Positions 63,090 through 64,000 of a stretch of 64,000 nucleotides of DNA are shown piece by piece. Each line of letters begins with the position of its first letter. Position 1 is the stretch's first letter. This DNA is from an uncultured Eubacteriales bacterium (GTDB lineage Bacteria > Bacillota > Clostridia > Oscillospirales > CAG-272). The notes beneath the pieces are model-generated. The model saw nothing but the letters and a program-made list of their open reading frames with translations. It was not told the DNA's origin and searched no databases. The stretch is from positions 62,001 to 126,000 of the forward strand of contig CAKRYT010000005.1 in assembly GCA_934432675.1 (NCBI GenBank), given 5' to 3'. The position numbers and the translations under genes are program-made.

Positions 63090-64000
63090 TCATACATTTC
63101 CGTCATCGGTGATGTGTGTGATGACCGTTGTTTTCCGGTTATTGTCAGCGCCCACGACGAGGTCTTCCCCGGCTCCGTCCTTCAGCCCTGCCTCACGGTA
63201 GGTGATCGTGATGTCGAAGCCATCGGTCGCCTGGCTCGTAATGACGGCGACGATGCCGCCGACCTGTGAGGTTCCCGAAAGCGTCCCGGTGTTCGAGACG
63301 TTCGTCAGGCGGTGCACGGCACCTGCGGCACCCTTGTGGAACAGACCGACGATACCGCCGACGCCCGTGTTTGCCGTGATATTGCCCGTGTTCACCGTAT
63401 CGGTGACGGTGATGGCGGGAGAACCCGCCCCGGTGGCGCTGGAGTTATGGACGTATCCGACGACCCCCGCGGCGTAGTTGCCCGTGGTCGTCACGTTGCC
63501 CCTGTTCTCACAGCCCGTGACCGTGAGACTGCCGAGCGCGCGACCGACGAACCCGCCGGCATTGGACGAAGCCGTCACGTTGACCGTCGCTTCGTTGACG
63601 CATCTCTCGAGCGTCGTGACCCTGCCGCTCGCCCATTGGACAAGACCGACAAAGCCGCCCGCATACATATTGCCCGCGGTCAGCTCGACCTGCCCCGCGA
63701 CCGTGAGATCTCTCACCGTTGCACCGTTGGAATAACCGATGAGCCCGATGCCCTTGACACCGGTCAGATTGAGATACACGGTATGACCGTTCCCTTCCAT
63801 CGTACCGGCGAACGCCTTATCCGATGCGTTCCCGATCATGACGTCGACCGGCACCTCGGGGGAGCCGATATCCGCATCGATGATGACACGGCGACCGCGG
63901 AAGTCCGTGCCGCCATTGACGAGAGCGGCAAACGCGCGGTATTCATCAATCGTGGTAATCCGCAGGGTCGTATCCCGGAAGCGGGCGGTGATGCGGACGT
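63090..64000 (-). CDS. GLUG-repeat surface protein, truncated by window edge
   Basis: 303 residues are visible and open to the edge: no start codon with a ribosome site is seen, and the frame continues beyond 64000, so the GTG at 63854 is not the start. The sequence has TIDEYRAFAALVNGG, then repeats of the GLUG type (NMYAGGFVGLV, SSNAGGFVGRAL, NYAAGVVGYV, TGVGGIVGLF, SQVGGIVAVI) that form a beta-helix-like surface structure. Known: GLUG motifs occur in adhesins and large wall-associated proteins. It is the first visible gene of the second sugar operon; its promoter lies outside the window. Confidence 0.78.
   Translation of the reverse strand, partial: VRITARFRDTTLRITTIDEYRAFAALVNGGTDFRGRRVIIDADIGSPEVPVDVMIGNASDKAFAGTMEGNGHTVYLNLTGVKGIGLIGYSNGATVRDLTVAGQVELTAGNMYAGGFVGLVQWASGRVTTLERCVNEATVNVTASSNAGGFVGRALGSLTVTGCENRGNVTTTGNYAAGVVGYVHNSSATGAGSPAITVTDTVNTGNITANTGVGGIVGLFHKGAAGAVHRLTNVSNTGTLSGTSQVGGIVAVITSQATDGFDITITYREAGLKDGAGEDLVVGADNNRKTTVITHITDDGNV

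Noticed and set aside
63090..63854. Start of the GLUG-repeat protein at the GTG near 63854
   Set aside because: The frame stays open to the window edge with matching sequence (TIDEYRAF and following), and there is no ribosome site at that GTG.
1..64000. CRISPR arrays, insertion sequences, phage or integrase genes
   Set aside because: No regularly spaced short repeats, transposase, integrase or terminal inverted repeats were found, even at the edges of the AT-rich block.

Overview
The window looks like a chromosomal segment from a low-to-moderate GC Bacillota (Clostridia-type, probably an anaerobic gut or rumen glycan degrader). The reasons are strong AGGAGG-type ribosome sites, near-consensus sigma-A promoters with 16-17 base spacers, a Noc/ParB-like factor, a SpoVB-like flippase, AddB, a BMP-type nucleoside transporter, and many Sec/lipobox lipoproteins with Gram-positive style ABC sugar importers. 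Genus and species cannot be read from the sequence.

Layout. (1) 0-23 kb is housekeeping: the start of asnB, an operon of two CNNM/HlyC-type proteins plus a SLOG protein, a SpoVB-like flippase divergent from a Noc/ParB-like gene, a winged-helix regulator coupled to addB, tdk, and a nucleoside uptake and salvage cluster (deoC-deoD-cdd, then bmpA-ATPase-two permeases-pyrimidine nucleoside phosphorylase). After these come gap, an orphan lipoprotein and tRNA-Glu(CTC). (2) 23-41 kb is one long leftward sugar operon: binding protein, two permeases, Ig/FN3-repeat lipoprotein, GH127-type enzyme, GxGYxYP lipoprotein, membrane protein, mannose-6-phosphate isomerase and ROK glucokinase. It is followed by its likely LacI-family regulator and a cytoplasmic GxGYxYP protein. 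(3) 40.7-44.7 kb is a rightward GH38-HAD pair. (4) 44.7-54.9 kb is a visibly AT-richer leftward block of three very large exported proteins: a DUF2961/GH172-like protein, a motif-less GxGYxYP-like paralogue and a five-repeat Ig/FN3 lipoprotein. (5) A 5'-truncated ABC-2 permease lies at about 55.2-56.0 kb. (6) 56-64 kb is a second leftward ABC sugar operon with a large binding protein, a CBM9-like lipoprotein, a GH43-like lipoprotein and a GLUG-repeat protein that runs off the right edge.

The main observation is a local regulon. The 16-base LacI-type operator AGAAAAMCGKTTTTCT occurs at seven places, three of them directly abutting or overlapping the start point of a strong promoter. It links the ABC/GH127/GxGYxYP/manA/glcK operon, the cytoplasmic GxGYxYP gene, the GH38-HAD operon and the AT-rich block. 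I infer a coordinated utilisation system for a mannose- and possibly arabinofuranose-containing glycan, in which lipoproteins with repeated Ig/FN3-like modules hold the substrate at the surface, exported GH127/GH172/GxGYxYP proteins trim it, an ABC importer takes up products, GH38 and HAD enzymes act inside, and ManA and GlcK feed glycolysis. Substrate identity is inference. Two members of the set are unusual: the GH38 protein appears to lack the family's Asp nucleophile/zinc ligand, and one of three GxGYxYP-type proteins has lost the family's signature motifs.
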